A DNA stretch of 64,000 nt from Fictibacillus enclensis (GCF_001457035.1 NZ_KQ758617.1:1054001-1118000), one strand, 5' to 3'. Shown: positions 1 through 14,200, counted from the first letter of the stretch. Program-made: numbers and translations. Notes: generated from the sequence alone by a model not told the origin.

Positions 1-1
1 C

Positions 2-391
2 AAGCTCCAGCTCATTGCAGCGGAAGAAATCAGTGATTATGTACTGCTGAATGTGGATCGCATCGGCAAAGCGGGCGTAAAGCTTGAAAGAGTTTCAGAA
101 GGCGATTTGATGAAATCAACAGAGTCTTATGAAATAAGGGAGGGCACCGTATCGTCCCTCAGGCTTGATGTTGTCTTGTCGGAAATCTACAATCTGTCCC
201 GTTCCAAAGTTAACCCGCTCATTCAGAGTTCAAAAGTAAAAGTGAACTGGAGAGTGACCGAAGAGGTGTCTTTCCCGGTCGAAGCGGGTGATTATTTATC
301 TGTGAGAGGATTCGGGCGCAGCAAGCTTATGGCCATCGAAGGAAAAACAAAAAAAGATAAATGGCGTATTCAATATGGAGTTTTACAATAA
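2..391 (+). CDS. ylmH: YlmH S4-domain RNA-binding protein, 3' part only
   Basis: The reading frame is open from base 2, so the gene begins upstream of the window; 129 codons remain before the TAA. The last ~70 residues form an S4 RNA-binding domain: a run around RLDVVLSEIYNLSRSKV, then a VKVNWR strand and an SVRGFGRSKL ending. This matches the C-terminus of YlmH, a protein of the division-associated ylm cluster that in B. subtilis lies directly before divIVA. YlmH-type proteins bind ribosome-associated RNA and have been linked to rescue of stalled ribosomes. The order ylmH-divIVA-ileS supports the call. The N-terminal domain cannot be seen. Confidence 0.88.
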   Translation, partial: KLQLIAAEEISDYVLLNVDRIGKAGVKLERVSEGDLMKSTESYEIREGTVSSLRLDVVLSEIYNLSRSKVNPLIQSSKVKVNWRVTEEVSFPVEAGDYLSVRGFGRSKLMAIEGKTKKDKWRIQYGVLQ

Positions 392-473
392 TTTATTCCC
401 AATAGAAGGAATGGCATTACGATTGTCGAAACTAGGTAGATAAGAGAAAGCATCATTAGTGGAGGTGGCTTAA

Positions 474-971
474 ATGCCTTTAACACCGTTAGATATACAC
501 AATAAAGAGTTTACAAGGGGATTTCGCGGATATAATGAAGATGAGGTAAATGATTTTCTTGATCAGGTGATTAAGGATTATGAGCTCGTGATCCGTGAGA
601 AAAGACACCTTGAAGAGACAGTCGAAAAATTGGAAGAGAAGCTTTCCTATTTTAAAAATATCGAAGAGACACTCAACAAATCCATTCTGGTTGCTCAGGA
701 AACAGGCGAGGAAGTTAAGCGAAGTGCAACCAAGGAAGCCAGGCTGATTGTAAAGGAAGCGGAAAAGAACGCGGACCGCATCATCAATGAATCTCTGGCA
801 AAATCCAGAAAAGTCGCCATGGAAATTGAAGAATTGAAAAAACAGTCTTCGGTCTACCGTACACGGTTTCGCATGCTGATTGAAGCACAGCTGGAAATGC
901 TGAAGAATGAGGACTGGGATGCCCTTCATCCGGCTGACCCGGCGGAAGAATATGAACTGGAGATGAAGTAG
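474..971 (+). CDS. divIVA: DivIVA cell-division and polar scaffold protein
   Basis: 165 residues, close to the B. subtilis 164. DivIVA binds negatively curved membrane at the septum and poles; in B. subtilis it recruits MinJ-MinCD and helps anchor the chromosome during sporulation. The N-terminal lipid-binding domain is visible (MPLTPLDIHNKEF, then FRGY with Phe17 and Arg18, the membrane-inserting pair), followed by long coiled coil from about residue 30 to 135 containing the conserved NIEETLNKSILVAQE stretch. The start follows GGAGGTGG at good spacing. It has its own reading frame 82 bases after ylmH and is followed by the ileS promoter and T-box. Confidence 0.97.
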   Translation: MPLTPLDIHNKEFTRGFRGYNEDEVNDFLDQVIKDYELVIREKRHLEETVEKLEEKLSYFKNIEETLNKSILVAQETGEEVKRSATKEARLIVKEAEKNADRIINESLAKSRKVAMEIEELKKQSSVYRTRFRMLIEAQLEMLKNEDWDALHPADPAEEYELEMK

Positions 972-976
972 AACGC

Positions 977-1005
977 TTGACGTTTAAGCTTCCTGCGCAT
1001 ATAAT
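977..1005 (+). promoter_or_regulatory. Sigma-A promoter of ileS
   Basis: TTGACG at 977-982, a 17-base spacer and a perfect TATAAT at 1000-1005 sit just after the divIVA stop. Transcription would begin near 1012, at the start of the T-box leader. Read directly from sequence; not experimentally shown. Confidence 0.8.
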
Positions 1006-1011
1006 TTTTAA

Positions 1012-1273
1012 AAGATTATCATATAGAGCAAACGATGAAGGGGAAAGTACGAACAGCACCCATTTTGAAGAAAGCGAGCCGGTGATGGTGGAAGACCGGT
1101 AAATGGCCTGTACGGAAGATCACCCCGGAGTTTCCAAGCTGAACGGATTAAAGTAAGCCTGGCGTTACTTCACGATACGACGACAAAGCGGGTTTTCAAT
1201 ATGGTTTGAAAACCTATTAGGGTGGTACCGCGGGTGGCCTTCTCGTCCCTTTATGTGACGAGAAGGCCTTTTT
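1012..1273 (+). promoter_or_regulatory. T-box riboswitch (isoleucine) of ileS
   Basis: A ~260-base leader between divIVA and ileS. The diagnostic T-box AGGGTGGTACCGCGG is at 1219-1233. It is followed by an intrinsic terminator: GGCCTTCTCGTC at 1236-1247 pairs with GACGAGAAGGCC at 1257-1268, then a T run to 1273. The likely specifier codon is ATC (Ile) at 1119-1121, inside GAAGATCACC and followed by A as usual. Uncharged tRNA-Ile would pair with the specifier and T-box, form the antiterminator and allow ileS transcription. The specifier assignment is by position in the putative Stem I loop and by the downstream gene. Confidence 0.92.
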
Positions 1274-1315
1274 GTATGCTTGAAATGATTTTTTTATTGA
1301 TACAGGAGGATGACA

Positions 1316-4084
1316 ATGAATTACAAAGACACATTATTGATGCCAAAAACGGAATTTCCGATGCGGGGTAACCTGCCTCAAAGGGAGCCGCAGGTACAAG
1401 AGAAGTGGGAAGAACTGAACATCTACCAAAAGGTTCAGGAACATACAAAAGGGCGTCCTTCGTTTATTCTTCATGACGGACCTCCATATGCAAACGGCGA
1501 TATCCACGTTGGCCATGCGGAAAATAAAATCTTAAAGGACATCATCGTCCGCTACAAATCAATGAATGGATATAATGCACCTTATGTTCCGGGCTGGGAT
1601 ACTCATGGACTTCCGATTGAAACGGCTTTAACCAAAAGCGGTAAAGTCAAAAGGAAAGAAATGTCGGTAGCGGAGTTCCGCAAAAAATGTGAGGAGTATG
1701 CTCTGACACAAGTTGACCGCCAGCGCGGGCAGTTTAAACGCCTTGGCGTGCGCGGTGATTGGGAAAACCCGTATATCACACTGAACAAAGCCTATGAAGC
1801 CCGCCAGATCGAGGTTTTTGGCGAGATGGTAAAGAGAGGATTTATCTACAAAGGCTTAAAACCGGTGTATTGGTCACCATCCTCAGAGTCTGCTTTGGCT
1901 GAAGCTGAGATCGAATATTACGACAAACGGTCTGCCTCCATTTATGTTGCATTTCCGGTAAAAGACGGCAAAGGCGTACTGGATCAGGATGTGAGCATCG
2001 TGATCTGGACCACAACACCGTGGACAATTCCTGCAAACCTTGGGATTTCTGTTCACCCTGATCTGGATTATGTTGTTGTAGAGGCAGCAGGAAGAAAGCT
2101 TCTTGTCGCCCAGGCACTTCTGGAACAGCTGCAAAAAGAATTGGAGTGGAACGAGGTTTCTGTTCTCCAAACGGTAAAAGGAAAAGAGCTTGAATATGTG
2201 GTGGCAAAGCATCCATTCTATGACCGTGATTCACTGGTGATGTGCGGAGAGCATGTAACCACGGATGCAGGTACCGGAGCTGTTCATACAGCACCAGGAC
2301 ACGGGGAGGATGACTTCCTTGTCGGAAAACGATACAACCTGGATGTACTTTGCCCTGTGGATGACCGCGGAGTCCTGACAAAAGAAGCACCTGGTTTTGA
2401 AGGCCTGTTTTATGATGAAGCGAACAAAAACATTACTCAAAAGCTTGAAGAAGCAGGGGCCCTGTTGAAATTATCGTTCATTACCCACTCCTATCCGCAT
2501 GACTGGAGAACAAAGAAACCGGTTATTTTTCGGGCAACTGCTCAATGGTTTGCTTCCATCAAAGGAATGCGAGAAGATATGCTGAATGCGGTAAAAGAAG
2601 TAAACTGGATTCCGAACTGGGGAGAAACAAGACTGTTCAACATGATCAAAGACCGTGAAGACTGGTGTATCTCCAGACAGCGTGCATGGGGCGTTCCGAT
2701 TCCTGTGTTTTACGGTGAAGACGGCGAACCGATTATGACCGAAGAAACGATCAATCATGTGGTGGGCTTGTTCCGTGAGCATGGTTCCAATGTGTGGTTT
2801 GAGCGAGAAGCAAAAGATCTTCTGCCGGAAGGCTTTACTTCTCCGCACAGTCCGAATGGCCGATTTACGAAAGAAACAGATATTATGGATGTATGGTTTG
2901 ATTCTGGTTCCTCTCATTGGAGCGTACTTGAGGAACGCAGCGATCTTACCCGTCCTGCTGATCTTTACCTTGAAGGATCTGACCAATATCGCGGATGGTT
3001 TAACTCATCCCTTTCCACCTCAGTGGCGATTACTGGCAAGGCACCGTATAAATCGGTATTGAGCCATGGATTTGTACTCGATGGTGAAGGACGGAAAATG
3101 AGTAAGTCCATCGGTAATGTAATGGATCCGATCAAAGTGATGAACCAGCTGGGTGCGGATATTCTCCGTCTTTGGGTTTCATCCGTTGATTACCAGGCAG
3201 ATGTCAGGGTATCCGACGAAATTCTGAAGCAAGTGGCGGAAGTCTACAGAAAAATCCGTAACACACTGCGCTTCCTGCTTGGCAACCTTAATGGTTTTGA
3301 TCCAAAAACCAACTCGCTTCCATTTGAAGAGCTGGGACAAATTGATCAGTACATGCTTGTGAAGCTAAACAAACTGATCGACCGCGTCAAAAAATCGTAT
3401 GATGAGTATCAGTTCCTGGCCGTATACAATGCGATCCATAACTTCTGTACCATCGATCTTTCATCATTCTATCTGGATATTGCAAAAGACACCTTGTACA
3501 TCCAGGCTGAAGATGACATCAAACGCAGAAGCATTCAAACGGTTCTGTATGAAGCTCTTATGGCCATCACGAAGCTTACGGCTCCAATCCTTACTCACAC
3601 AGCAGATGAAGTTTGGAAATATATCCCGGGTGTAACAGAGGAAAGCGTACAATTAACAAGTATGCCGGAATCAGTTTCCTATCCTGGTGAAGAAGAGCTC
3701 GTCAAGGAGTGGGATCGTTTCATGGATCTTCGGGATGAAGTGCTAAAAGCCCTTGAAGTAGCACGTAATGAGAAAGTGATCGGTAAATCGTTGACCGCTT
3801 CGATTACCCTTTATCCATCAGCAGACGTGAAATCCTGGCTTGAGAACGTGGAAGACCTCAATAAATTATTCATCGTTTCAGAAGCGCGCATTGGAGGAAC
3901 AAAGGACGCAGCACCAGAAGAAGCGGTTCAGTATGATCAGCTTGCTGTCTCCGTTAAGCCCGCTGAAGGCGAAACATGTGAACGCTGCTGGGTCGTATCT
4001 CCAGAAGTCGGCACAAATGAAAAGTATCCTACACTTTGCCCGTCTTGTGCAGAGATTGTAGCGAACCATTACGATAAAGAATAG
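1316..4084 (+). CDS. ileS: Isoleucyl-tRNA synthetase
   Basis: 922 residues; charges tRNA-Ile with isoleucine in the cytosol, with editing of misactivated valine. The class I signatures are present: HVGH (HIGH-like) at residues 64-67 after GPPYANGD, and KMSKS at 594-598. The C-terminus carries a zinc site of four cysteines at about 888, 891, 908 and 911. The ATG at 1316 is chosen over the ATG at 1310 because it lies six bases after AGGAGG (1304-1309). Expression is controlled by the upstream T-box. In B. subtilis a ylyA gene follows ileS; here only a terminator and a short gap separate it from lspA. Confidence 0.98.
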   Translation: MNYKDTLLMPKTEFPMRGNLPQREPQVQEKWEELNIYQKVQEHTKGRPSFILHDGPPYANGDIHVGHAENKILKDIIVRYKSMNGYNAPYVPGWDTHGLPIETALTKSGKVKRKEMSVAEFRKKCEEYALTQVDRQRGQFKRLGVRGDWENPYITLNKAYEARQIEVFGEMVKRGFIYKGLKPVYWSPSSESALAEAEIEYYDKRSASIYVAFPVKDGKGVLDQDVSIVIWTTTPWTIPANLGISVHPDLDYVVVEAAGRKLLVAQALLEQLQKELEWNEVSVLQTVKGKELEYVVAKHPFYDRDSLVMCGEHVTTDAGTGAVHTAPGHGEDDFLVGKRYNLDVLCPVDDRGVLTKEAPGFEGLFYDEANKNITQKLEEAGALLKLSFITHSYPHDWRTKKPVIFRATAQWFASIKGMREDMLNAVKEVNWIPNWGETRLFNMIKDREDWCISRQRAWGVPIPVFYGEDGEPIMTEETINHVVGLFREHGSNVWFEREAKDLLPEGFTSPHSPNGRFTKETDIMDVWFDSGSSHWSVLEERSDLTRPADLYLEGSDQYRGWFNSSLSTSVAITGKAPYKSVLSHGFVLDGEGRKMSKSIGNVMDPIKVMNQLGADILRLWVSSVDYQADVRVSDEILKQVAEVYRKIRNTLRFLLGNLNGFDPKTNSLPFEELGQIDQYMLVKLNKLIDRVKKSYDEYQFLAVYNAIHNFCTIDLSSFYLDIAKDTLYIQAEDDIKRRSIQTVLYEALMAITKLTAPILTHTADEVWKYIPGVTEESVQLTSMPESVSYPGEEELVKEWDRFMDLRDEVLKALEVARNEKVIGKSLTASITLYPSADVKSWLENVEDLNKLFIVSEARIGGTKDAAPEEAVQYDQLAVSVKPAEGETCERCWVVSPEVGTNEKYPTLCPSCAEIVANHYDKE

Positions 4085-4091
4085 TTTGAAC

Positions 4092-4146
4092 AGAAGCTCC
4101 TTCCTTGCGGCCGTGCTTGCGGCTTTGGAGGGAGTTTTTTCTTTTG
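4092..4146 (+). terminator. Terminator after ileS
   Basis: Inverted repeat with GCTCCTTCC pairing imperfectly with GGAGGGAGT around a GC-rich loop, followed by TTTTTTCTTTT. It ends the ileS transcript before the lspA promoter. Confidence 0.6.
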
Positions 4147-4181
4147 GCTTCAGCGAAGCTTGCAGATTTTTGTCCTTTACA

Positions 4182-4211
4182 TTGTGCGGATCCTTCTGCA
4201 TGTGCTAAAAT
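4182..4211 (+). promoter_or_regulatory. Candidate promoter of lspA
   Basis: TTGTGC at 4182-4187, 18 bases, then TAAAAT at 4206-4211 preceded by TGC, an extended -10 arrangement. It follows the ileS terminator and lies 36 bases before the lspA start. The -35 is weak. Confidence 0.45.
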
Positions 4212-4246
4212 TTGAAAGAACATACTAAGGAATCGGAGGAAATCGA

Positions 4247-4729
4247 GTGTTCTATTATATACTGGCCCTTTTCGTACTTGGCCTGGATCAGGTTACAAAA
4301 TGGATGATCGTGAAGAACATGCATTTTGGAGAAAGCATCACTGTGATTGAAAATGTTTTTTACATTACCTCCCACCGGAACAGAGGGGCAGCCTTCGGTA
4401 TCCTGCAAAATCAGATGTGGTTTTTTATTATCATTACCATCGCCGTGATTTTTGCAGTGATCTACTACATGCAAAAGCATGCCAAACACCAGCCGCTCTT
4501 GCGTCTCGCTTTGGGATTGGTCCTTGGCGGAGCCACAGGGAACTTTTTGGACCGCATCATCCGCAAGGAAGTGGTGGACTTTCTGGATGTTAAAATAGGC
4601 AGCTATAACTATCCGATTTTTAATGTAGCAGATTCCGCCCTCGTCATTGGGGTGATTCTGATATTTATACAAACCCTAATGGAAAGCAAGAGTAAAAAGG
4701 AGAACATGAATGGAGCACATAGAAGTTAA
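4247..4729 (+). CDS. lspA: Lipoprotein signal peptidase (signal peptidase II)
   Basis: 160 residues, integral membrane aspartic protease that cleaves prolipoproteins after diacylglyceryl modification of the lipobox cysteine. Four hydrophobic segments are visible (about 3-20, 58-74, 83-100 and 128-147). The catalytic aspartates are Asp102 in FLDR and Asp129 in NVADSA, at the positions known for B. subtilis LspA. The conserved N-R-G-A-A-F block is at 45-50. The start is GTG, six bases after CGGAGGA. Its last 20 bases overlap the next gene, so the two are translationally coupled. Confidence 0.97.
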   Translation: MFYYILALFVLGLDQVTKWMIVKNMHFGESITVIENVFYITSHRNRGAAFGILQNQMWFFIIITIAVIFAVIYYMQKHAKHQPLLRLALGLVLGGATGNFLDRIIRKEVVDFLDVKIGSYNYPIFNVADSALVIGVILIFIQTLMESKSKKENMNGAHRS

Positions 4730-5627
4730 CATTGAAGAAGAGCATCAATCCGAGCGGATTGACAAAGTCATTGCGTCCGTTGATCCGGGCTGGTCGCGTT
4801 CACAGGTTCAGAACTGGGTAAAAGACGGAAATGTCACCGTCAACGGTAAGCAAATCAAAACCAATTACAAGGTCAGCACAGGAGATGTGGTTTCCATTAC
4901 GATTCCCGATCCATCGCCACTTGATGTGGTACCGGAAGAAATGGATCTTGATATTGTATATGAAGATCACGATGTACTCGTCGTGAACAAACCAAGAGGA
5001 ATGGTTGTCCATCCGGCCGCCGGGAACTATACAGGTACGCTCGTAAACGGTCTTATGGCTCACTGCAAAGACCTCTCGGGTATTAATGGCGTACTTCGTC
5101 CTGGAATCGTTCACCGTATTGATAAGGATACGACAGGACTCCTTATGGTCGCCAAAAACGATATGGCCCATGAATCACTGGTAAACCAGTTGAAAGCAAA
5201 AACAACGAAAAGGAAATATAAAGCGATTGTACATGGTGTCATGCCTCATGATCGCGGAACCATTGATGCACCGATTGGCCGCGATAAGACCGATCGTCAG
5301 AAAATGACCGTTACAGATGAAAACAGCAGAGACGCCGTCACTCATTTTAACGTCCTGGAACGGTATGACGGATTTACCCTTGTTGAATGTCAACTGGAAA
5401 CGGGAAGAACCCATCAAATCCGTGTGCATATGAAATATATCGGTTTTCCTTTGGCAGGAGATCCGAAATACGGCCCCAAAAAAACACTGGACATCAACGG
5501 TCAGGCTCTTCATGCCGGAGTTCTCGGTTTCCAGCATCCAAGACGTGACACTTATATGGAATTTGAAGCACCACTTCCAAAAGACATGGAAGCCCTGCTC
5601 GACAAGCTTCGACGAAAAATGGGTTGA
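4710..5627 (+). CDS. rluD: RluD-family 23S rRNA pseudouridine synthase (YlyB type)
   Basis: 305 residues. An N-terminal S4 domain (about 15-75, with [18 protein letters not shown]) precedes the RluA/RluD catalytic fold. The catalytic aspartate is Asp138 in HRIDKDTTG. The [11 protein letters not shown] and GDPKYG motifs are present. Members convert specific uridines of 23S rRNA helix 69 to pseudouridine; the exact target here is inferred from family membership. The start is ATG at 4710 after AAAAGGAG, inside the end of lspA. The -35 element of the pyr promoter lies in its last codons. Confidence 0.93.
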   Translation: MEHIEVNIEEEHQSERIDKVIASVDPGWSRSQVQNWVKDGNVTVNGKQIKTNYKVSTGDVVSITIPDPSPLDVVPEEMDLDIVYEDHDVLVVNKPRGMVVHPAAGNYTGTLVNGLMAHCKDLSGINGVLRPGIVHRIDKDTTGLLMVAKNDMAHESLVNQLKAKTTKRKYKAIVHGVMPHDRGTIDAPIGRDKTDRQKMTVTDENSRDAVTHFNVLERYDGFTLVECQLETGRTHQIRVHMKYIGFPLAGDPKYGPKKTLDINGQALHAGVLGFQHPRRDTYMEFEAPLPKDMEALLDKLRRKMG

Positions 5628-5652
5628 CAGGACCCATTGGGTCTGCAATAAT
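5624..5652 (+). promoter_or_regulatory. Main pyr operon promoter
   Basis: TTGACA at 5624-5629 overlaps the stop of the pseudouridine synthase gene; after 17 bases AATAAT (5647-5652) matches the -10 consensus at five of six bases. This would start the pyrR leader RNA near 5659. Confidence 0.75.
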
Positions 5653-5669
5653 ATAAACAACTGAATGAT

Positions 5670-5766
5670 CCTTTAACCACAGTCCCGTGAGGCTGAGAAG
5701 GAAAACGGAATTAGGCTATAGGCCTAACTATATCCTCTCGTCTATACGGCGAGAGGACTTTTTTGT
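5670..5766 (+). promoter_or_regulatory. PyrR attenuator 1 (pyr leader)
   Basis: A PyrR-type anti-antiterminator hairpin with the conserved loop (CAGTCCCGTGAGGCTGAGAAGG, 5680-5701) is followed by an antiterminator region and a terminator: TCCTCTCG (5733-5740) pairs with CGAGAGGA (5750-5757), then CTTTTTTG. By homology to the B. subtilis pyr leader, PyrR with UMP or UTP stabilises the first hairpin and favours termination. Confidence 0.85.
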
Positions 5767-5795
5767 GTAAACAAAAGGACATTCGCGCAAGATAA

Positions 5796-6365
<570 letters not shown>

Positions 6366-6375
6366 AACATGCACA

Positions 6376-6486
6376 TCCCTTTAAAAACGAGTCCAGAGAG
6401 ACCAGCAAGGGAGGACCGAAACACAGGTGATTCTTCATGACTGTGTCTTCAACCCACCTCCTTATCTGGCATAGGAGGTATTTTTT
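6376..6486 (+). promoter_or_regulatory. PyrR attenuator 2, with the terminator stem covering the pyrP RBS
   Basis: The intergenic region between pyrR and pyrP carries the PyrR-binding loop GAGTCCAGAGAGACC (6387-6401) and a terminator: ACCTCC (6455-6460) pairs with GGAGGT (6475-6480), followed by ATTTTTTATG. The 3' arm GGAGGT is also the ribosome binding site of pyrP, whose ATG is at 6487. The same hairpin could therefore both end transcription and hide the ribosome binding site. Confidence 0.85.
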
Positions 6487-7842
6487 ATGCAAAAAAACAT
6501 GCACAAACAACGAGAGAACCATGAAAAAAATAACCAAACAGCTGTGCTTGATGTCCGGGATGTCCCGAAGATTCATCAGTGGCTGACCTTGAGCCTGCAG
6601 CATTTGTTTGCAATGTTCGGGGCCACAGTGCTTGTGCCTTTCCTTGTAAAGCTCGATCCGGGGGTTGCTCTGGTATCGAGCGGATTGGCAACACTGGCCT
6701 ACCTTCTCGTAACGAAAGGCCAAATACCGGCGTACTTGGGGTCATCCTTTGCCTTTATCTCACCGATCATCGCTGTAAAAGCACTCGGAGGCCCGGAAGC
6801 TGCAATGCTCGGCAGCTTTCTTGCGGGTCTGGTTTACGGAGCGGTTGCTTTGATTATCAAGACGAGCGGGCTGAAATGGCTTATGAGGATTATGCCGCCA
6901 GTCGTTGTTGGGCCAGTAATTATCGTCATTGGGCTGGGCCTTGCGAACACAGCGGTGGGCATGGCCATGAATGATCCGGCAACTAAAGCATACAGCCTGT
7001 CACACTTTACGGTGGCATTGTTTACTCTCGCAGTAACCATCGTATGTTCCATGTACTTTAAAGGGATTCTGGGAATTATCCCGATCCTCATCGGCATCAT
7101 CTCAGGCTATCTGTTTGCTCTATCCAGAGGAATGGTGGACCTTTCCGGTGTCAAAGCGGCAAGCTGGTTTGATACGCCGGAATTCATGTTCCCATTTGTC
7201 TCCTACACACCGCATTTTACTTGGTCCATCGCACTGATCATGATGCCGGTGGCAACCGTAACGATTGCCGAGCATATCGGCCACCAGCTTGTTCTGAGCA
7301 AAGTGGTAGGGCGGAACTTTTTGGAGAAGCCGGGTCTGCATCGTTCCATCCTGGGAGACGGTATCGGGGTCATGATTGGTTCCCTGATCGGAGGGCCTCC
7401 GGTTACAACGTACGGGGAAAACATCGGAGTACTGGCCATTACAAGGGTATTCTCGGTGTTTGTTATAGGCGGTGCGGCTGTGGCTGCCATCTGCTTCGGT
7501 TTCTCCGGTAAGGTGACAGCGCTAATCAGCTCAGTGCCATCCCCGGTCATGGGCGGGGTATCCATCCTGCTGTTTGGGATTATCGCTTCCAGCGGTTTGA
7601 GAATGCTGATTGACAATCAGATTGATTTTGGAAACAAGCGAAATCTGATCATTGCATCCGTTATCCTGGTAACCGGAATCGGCGGAGCTGTCCTGCAGTT
7701 CACCGAAACTCTTCAGCTTGCCGGCATGGCGCTTGCGACGCTGATTGGAGTGTTTTTGAACCTGGTGCTGCCAGGCAGGGAAAACGACTCAGAACTGCTT
7801 AATAAAATGTTTGGCGTTTCAGATAACGATCCAGCTGCATAA
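6487..7842 (+). CDS. pyrP: Uracil permease
   Basis: 451 residues, a nucleobase:cation symporter-2 (NCS2/UraA) family membrane protein importing uracil with protons. About 12-14 hydrophobic segments are visible from residue ~30 onward, after a hydrophilic N-terminus and the QHLFAMFGATVLVP motif of the first helix. ATVTIAEHIGHQ carries the conserved glutamate, and GPPVTTYGENIGV is the family signature. It is the second gene of the pyr operon; attenuators lie on both sides. The start lies directly after the terminator hairpin of attenuator 2. Confidence 0.97.
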   Translation: MQKNMHKQRENHEKNNQTAVLDVRDVPKIHQWLTLSLQHLFAMFGATVLVPFLVKLDPGVALVSSGLATLAYLLVTKGQIPAYLGSSFAFISPIIAVKALGGPEAAMLGSFLAGLVYGAVALIIKTSGLKWLMRIMPPVVVGPVIIVIGLGLANTAVGMAMNDPATKAYSLSHFTVALFTLAVTIVCSMYFKGILGIIPILIGIISGYLFALSRGMVDLSGVKAASWFDTPEFMFPFVSYTPHFTWSIALIMMPVATVTIAEHIGHQLVLSKVVGRNFLEKPGLHRSILGDGIGVMIGSLIGGPPVTTYGENIGVLAITRVFSVFVIGGAAVAAICFGFSGKVTALISSVPSPVMGGVSILLFGIIASSGLRMLIDNQIDFGNKRNLIIASVILVTGIGGAVLQFTETLQLAGMALATLIGVFLNLVLPGRENDSELLNKMFGVSDNDPAA

Positions 7843-7849
7843 TGGTCAC

Positions 7850-10172
<2,323 letters not shown>

Positions 10173-10176
<4 letters not shown>

Positions 10177-11276
10177 AAAGGAATCTTGTTTTAGAAGACG
10201 GTACTGTATTTGCCGGGACAGGCTTTGGCAGTCAAGAAGAAAGAGATGGCGAGGTTGTATTCAATACCGGAATGACAGGCTATCAGGAAATTTTATCCGA
10301 CCCGTCTTACTGCGGCCAAATCGTAAGTCTGACCTATCCCCTCATCGGTAACTATGGCGTAAACCGCCAGGATTTTGAATCGATTTCTCCCGCTGTCCAC
10401 GGATTGATTGTGCATGAGGCGTGCTCAATGCCAAGCCACTATCAGTCGCTCGGAACGCTGGATGAACTGCTGAAAGCAAAGAACATTCCCGGACTCAAAG
10501 GGATTGATACAAGAAAACTGACACGTCTCATCCGTAAGCATGGAACACTGAAGGGCAAGCTGGTCGCAGGAGATGCTGACATTACAGCTGTAGTAGAAGA
10601 ACTAAAGTCTTCACCGCTACGAACGGACCAGGTGAAAACAGTATCCACTCAAACGCCATATCATTTGCCGAATACAGGAAAACGAGTGGTGGTTGTAGAT
10701 TATGGCGCAAAAAGCGGCATTTTGCGGGAATTGTCCCGCCGGAACTGCGATGTCATTGTGGTACCCCACAATACCACAGCTTCGGAAATTCTGCTTTTAA
10801 ATCCGGATGGCATCTTGTTAAGCAATGGACCCGGGGACCCAAAGGATGTTCCCGAAGCACTTCCAATGATCAAAACTATTCTGGAGGAAAATATTCCGCT
10901 GTTTGGAATCTGCCTGGGGCACCAGCTGTTTGCACTGGCACACGGTGCGAATACGGAAAAACTCAAGTTCGGACACAGGGGGTCCAACCACCCGGTAAAG
11001 GATCTTGCAACCGGAAAAATAACAATGACGGCACAGAACCATGGGTATACCGTGCGGACGGAATCTCTTGCGCATACAGAGCTTGAACTGACACATGTTG
11101 CTGTAAATGACGGAACGGCTGAAGGGCTCGGGCATAAAACAAAGCCCGCGTTCTCTGTCCAATACCATCCGGAAGCATCACCTGGGCCAATGGATGCAAA
11201 TCCGCTGTTTGAAAAGTTCATGAATATGATGGAAACTGCCAAGGAAAAGGGGAATCAACTATGCCTAAACGCTTAG
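10173..11276 (+). CDS. pyrAA: Carbamoyl-phosphate synthase, small (glutaminase) chain, pyrimidine specific
   Basis: 367 residues. The N-terminal small-chain domain (about 1-165, with [20 protein letters not shown]) is followed by a class I glutamine amidotransferase domain. The nucleophile is Cys247 in GICLGHQ, with His and Glu in [10 protein letters not shown] near residue 330. It supplies ammonia to PyrAB. Being inside the pyr operon it is the pyrimidine rather than the arginine paralogue. It overlaps pyrC by four bases and pyrAB by 16. Confidence 0.97.
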
Positions 11277-14200
11277 ATATTAAAAAAATACTAGTTATCG
11301 GATCCGGTCCTATCGTGATCGGACAAGCAGCAGAATTTGATTATGCCGGTACTCAGGCATGCCAGGCACTGAAGGAAGAAGGCTATGAGGTGATTCTGGT
11401 CAACTCCAACCCCGCTACTATCATGACGGATACTACGATGGCTGATAAAGTGTTTATCGAACCGCTTACTGTACCATTTGTCAGCCGAATCATCCGCCAG
11501 GAGCGCCCGGACGGTGTTCTTGCCACGCTTGGCGGGCAGACAGGACTTAACCTTGCCGTGGAACTATCCGAAAGCGGCATTCTTGAAGAATGCGGCGTGG
11601 AATTGCTGGGAACCACACTTGCCAGCATACAGCAGGCAGAGGATCGTGAACTTTTCAGAGGGCTGATGAATGAATTGAATGAGCCGGTTCCTGAAAGTGA
11701 AATCATTCGTAACCTGGATGAAGCAAAAGCCTTTACCGCAGAAATCGGATATCCAGTCATCATTCGCCCGGCGTTCACTCTTGGTGGAACGGGCGGAGGA
11801 ATTGCCAGCAATGAAGAAGAGCTGAACGAAATCGTTACAAGCGGTTTGCATGCAAGCCCGGTGCACCAAGTGCTGCTGGAAAAGAGCATTGCCGGTTTTA
11901 AAGAAATTGAATATGAAGTGATGCGTGACAGCAATGACACTTCCATCGTGGTTTGTAACATGGAAAACATCGATCCAGTTGGCATCCATACCGGTGATTC
12001 GATTGTCGTGGCACCAAGCCAGACACTGAGCGACAGAGATTATCAGCTTCTGAGAAACGCTTCCCTTAAAATTATCCGCGCCCTGAAGATTGAAGGTGGC
12101 TGTAACGTTCAATTGGCGCTAGATCCGGACAGCAGCAATTATTACATCATTGAAGTAAATCCAAGGGTGAGCCGGTCATCTGCGCTTGCTTCCAAAGCAA
12201 CCGGGTATCCAATCGCCAAGATTGCCGCAAAAATTGCGGTGGGCTATACCCTGGATGAAATTAAAAATCCGGTAACAGGTTCCACTTATGCTAGCTTTGA
12301 ACCGGCGCTTGATTATATCGTAACCAAAATTCCGCGCTGGCCATTTGACAAATTCGAAGGAGCCAACCGCAAACTTGGCACGCAAATGAAAGCCACAGGC
12401 GAAGTAATGGCGATTGGACGAAATCTGGAAGAATCCCTTTTAAAGGCGGTCCGGTCACTTGAAACCAAATGCTATCATCTTGAACTTGACCGGCCAAAGC
12501 AATCACGAGAAGAGCTGATTCCAGCTCTCACGGATGCCGATGATGAAAGAATCTTTCATGTGGCACAGGCGTTCAGAATTGGAATGACCGTACAGGAAAT
12601 CTGGGAACTAACCAAAATTGATGTATTCTTCCTTGAAAAGATCAAGGGCATCATCGATCTCGAACAAAATCTGCGCAACAATGTAGGAGACATGAAGCTT
12701 CTCAAAACTGCAAAAGAAAAAGGGTTCAGCGATATTTGGCTTGCCAAGGCGTGGAACATGTCCGAGAAAGAAATGTATACCCTTCGTACAAATGAAGGAA
12801 TCCGGCCGGTTTATAAAATGGTGGACACGTGCGCTGCCGAGTTTGAATCGGAAACACCATACTACTACGGCACCTATGCCGAGGAAAATGAATCCCTTCA
12901 GACGGAAAGAGAAAGTGTGCTGGTACTCGGTTCCGGCCCGATCCGCATCGGACAGGGAATTGAGTTTGACTATGCAACGGTGCATACGGTATGGGCGATT
13001 AAAGAAGCAGGCTATGAAGCGATTATTATCAACAATAACCCGGAAACCGTTTCTACGGATTTTAGCACATCAGACAAACTGTATTTTGAACCGCTGACGG
13101 TTGAAGATGTCATGCATGTGATTGACCAGGAAAAACCTAAAGGGGTCATCGTGCAATTTGGCGGGCAAACGGCGATTAACCTGGCAGAAGCTCTTCATGA
13201 CCGCGGAGTGGCCATTTTAGGAACATCCCTCGACAGCATGGACCGTGCAGAAGACCGTGACCGGTTTGAACAGGCGATGCAGTCGCTGAATATTCCTCAG
13301 CCAGACGGAGCTACGGCCTTCTCGGTGAAAGAGGCCAAGCTGATTGCAGAAAGGATCGGCTATCCGGTTCTGGTGCGTCCTTCGTATGTACTGGGTGGAA
13401 GAGCCATGGAAATCGTTTATAAAGAAAAGGAACTTCTTCAGTACATGGAAAATGCGGTCAGGGTGAATCCGGAGCATCCGGTACTGATCGACCGGTATCT
13501 AGAAGGAAAAGAAGTGGAAGTTGACGCGATTTCTGATGGTAAAGATGTGTTTATTCCTGGCATCATGGAGCACATTGAGCGAGCTGGCGTCCACTCCGGC
13601 GACTCGATTGCCGTCTATCCGCCACAGCGTCTTACACCCGGGCAAAAAGAAAAGATCATTGACCGTACCATTTCAATGGCACGCGGACTGGGCATTGTCG
13701 GATTGTTGAACATTCAGTTTGTTCTGCACAAAGATGAAGTGTACGTATTAGAAGTAAACCCGCGTTCGAGCCGAACTGTGCCATTCTTAAGCAAAATCAC
13801 AGGAATTCCGATGGCTAATCTTGCGACTAAAGTGATCCTGGGAACTCCACTGAGTGAAATGGGCTATTCTACTGGATATGCACCAGAACAAGAGGAAGTA
13901 TTCGTTAAGGTGCCGGTTTTCTCCTTTGCGAAGCTGCGCAGAGTGGATACCTACCTGAGCCCGGAAATGAAATCAACCGGAGAGGTAATGGGAAGAGATA
14001 CAACGCTGCAAAAAGCGCTTTACAAGGGCCTTGTAGCTTCGGGAATGAAAATACCAACCTATGGAACGGTGTTGTTCACAGTTGCTGACAAGGACAAGCC
14101 GGAGGCGCTGCGTCTCATGAAGCGTTTCTATGAGATTGGCTATACGATTATGGCCACAGAAGGTACTGCCAACTACCTGAAAGAACAACAGATCCCGGTC

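Noticed and set aside
1842-2390. Long antisense open frame within ileS
   Set aside because: It is the reverse shadow of a well-conserved coding region, with no ribosome binding site or family resemblance. The same applies to long antisense frames in pyrAA, pyrAB, smc and recG.
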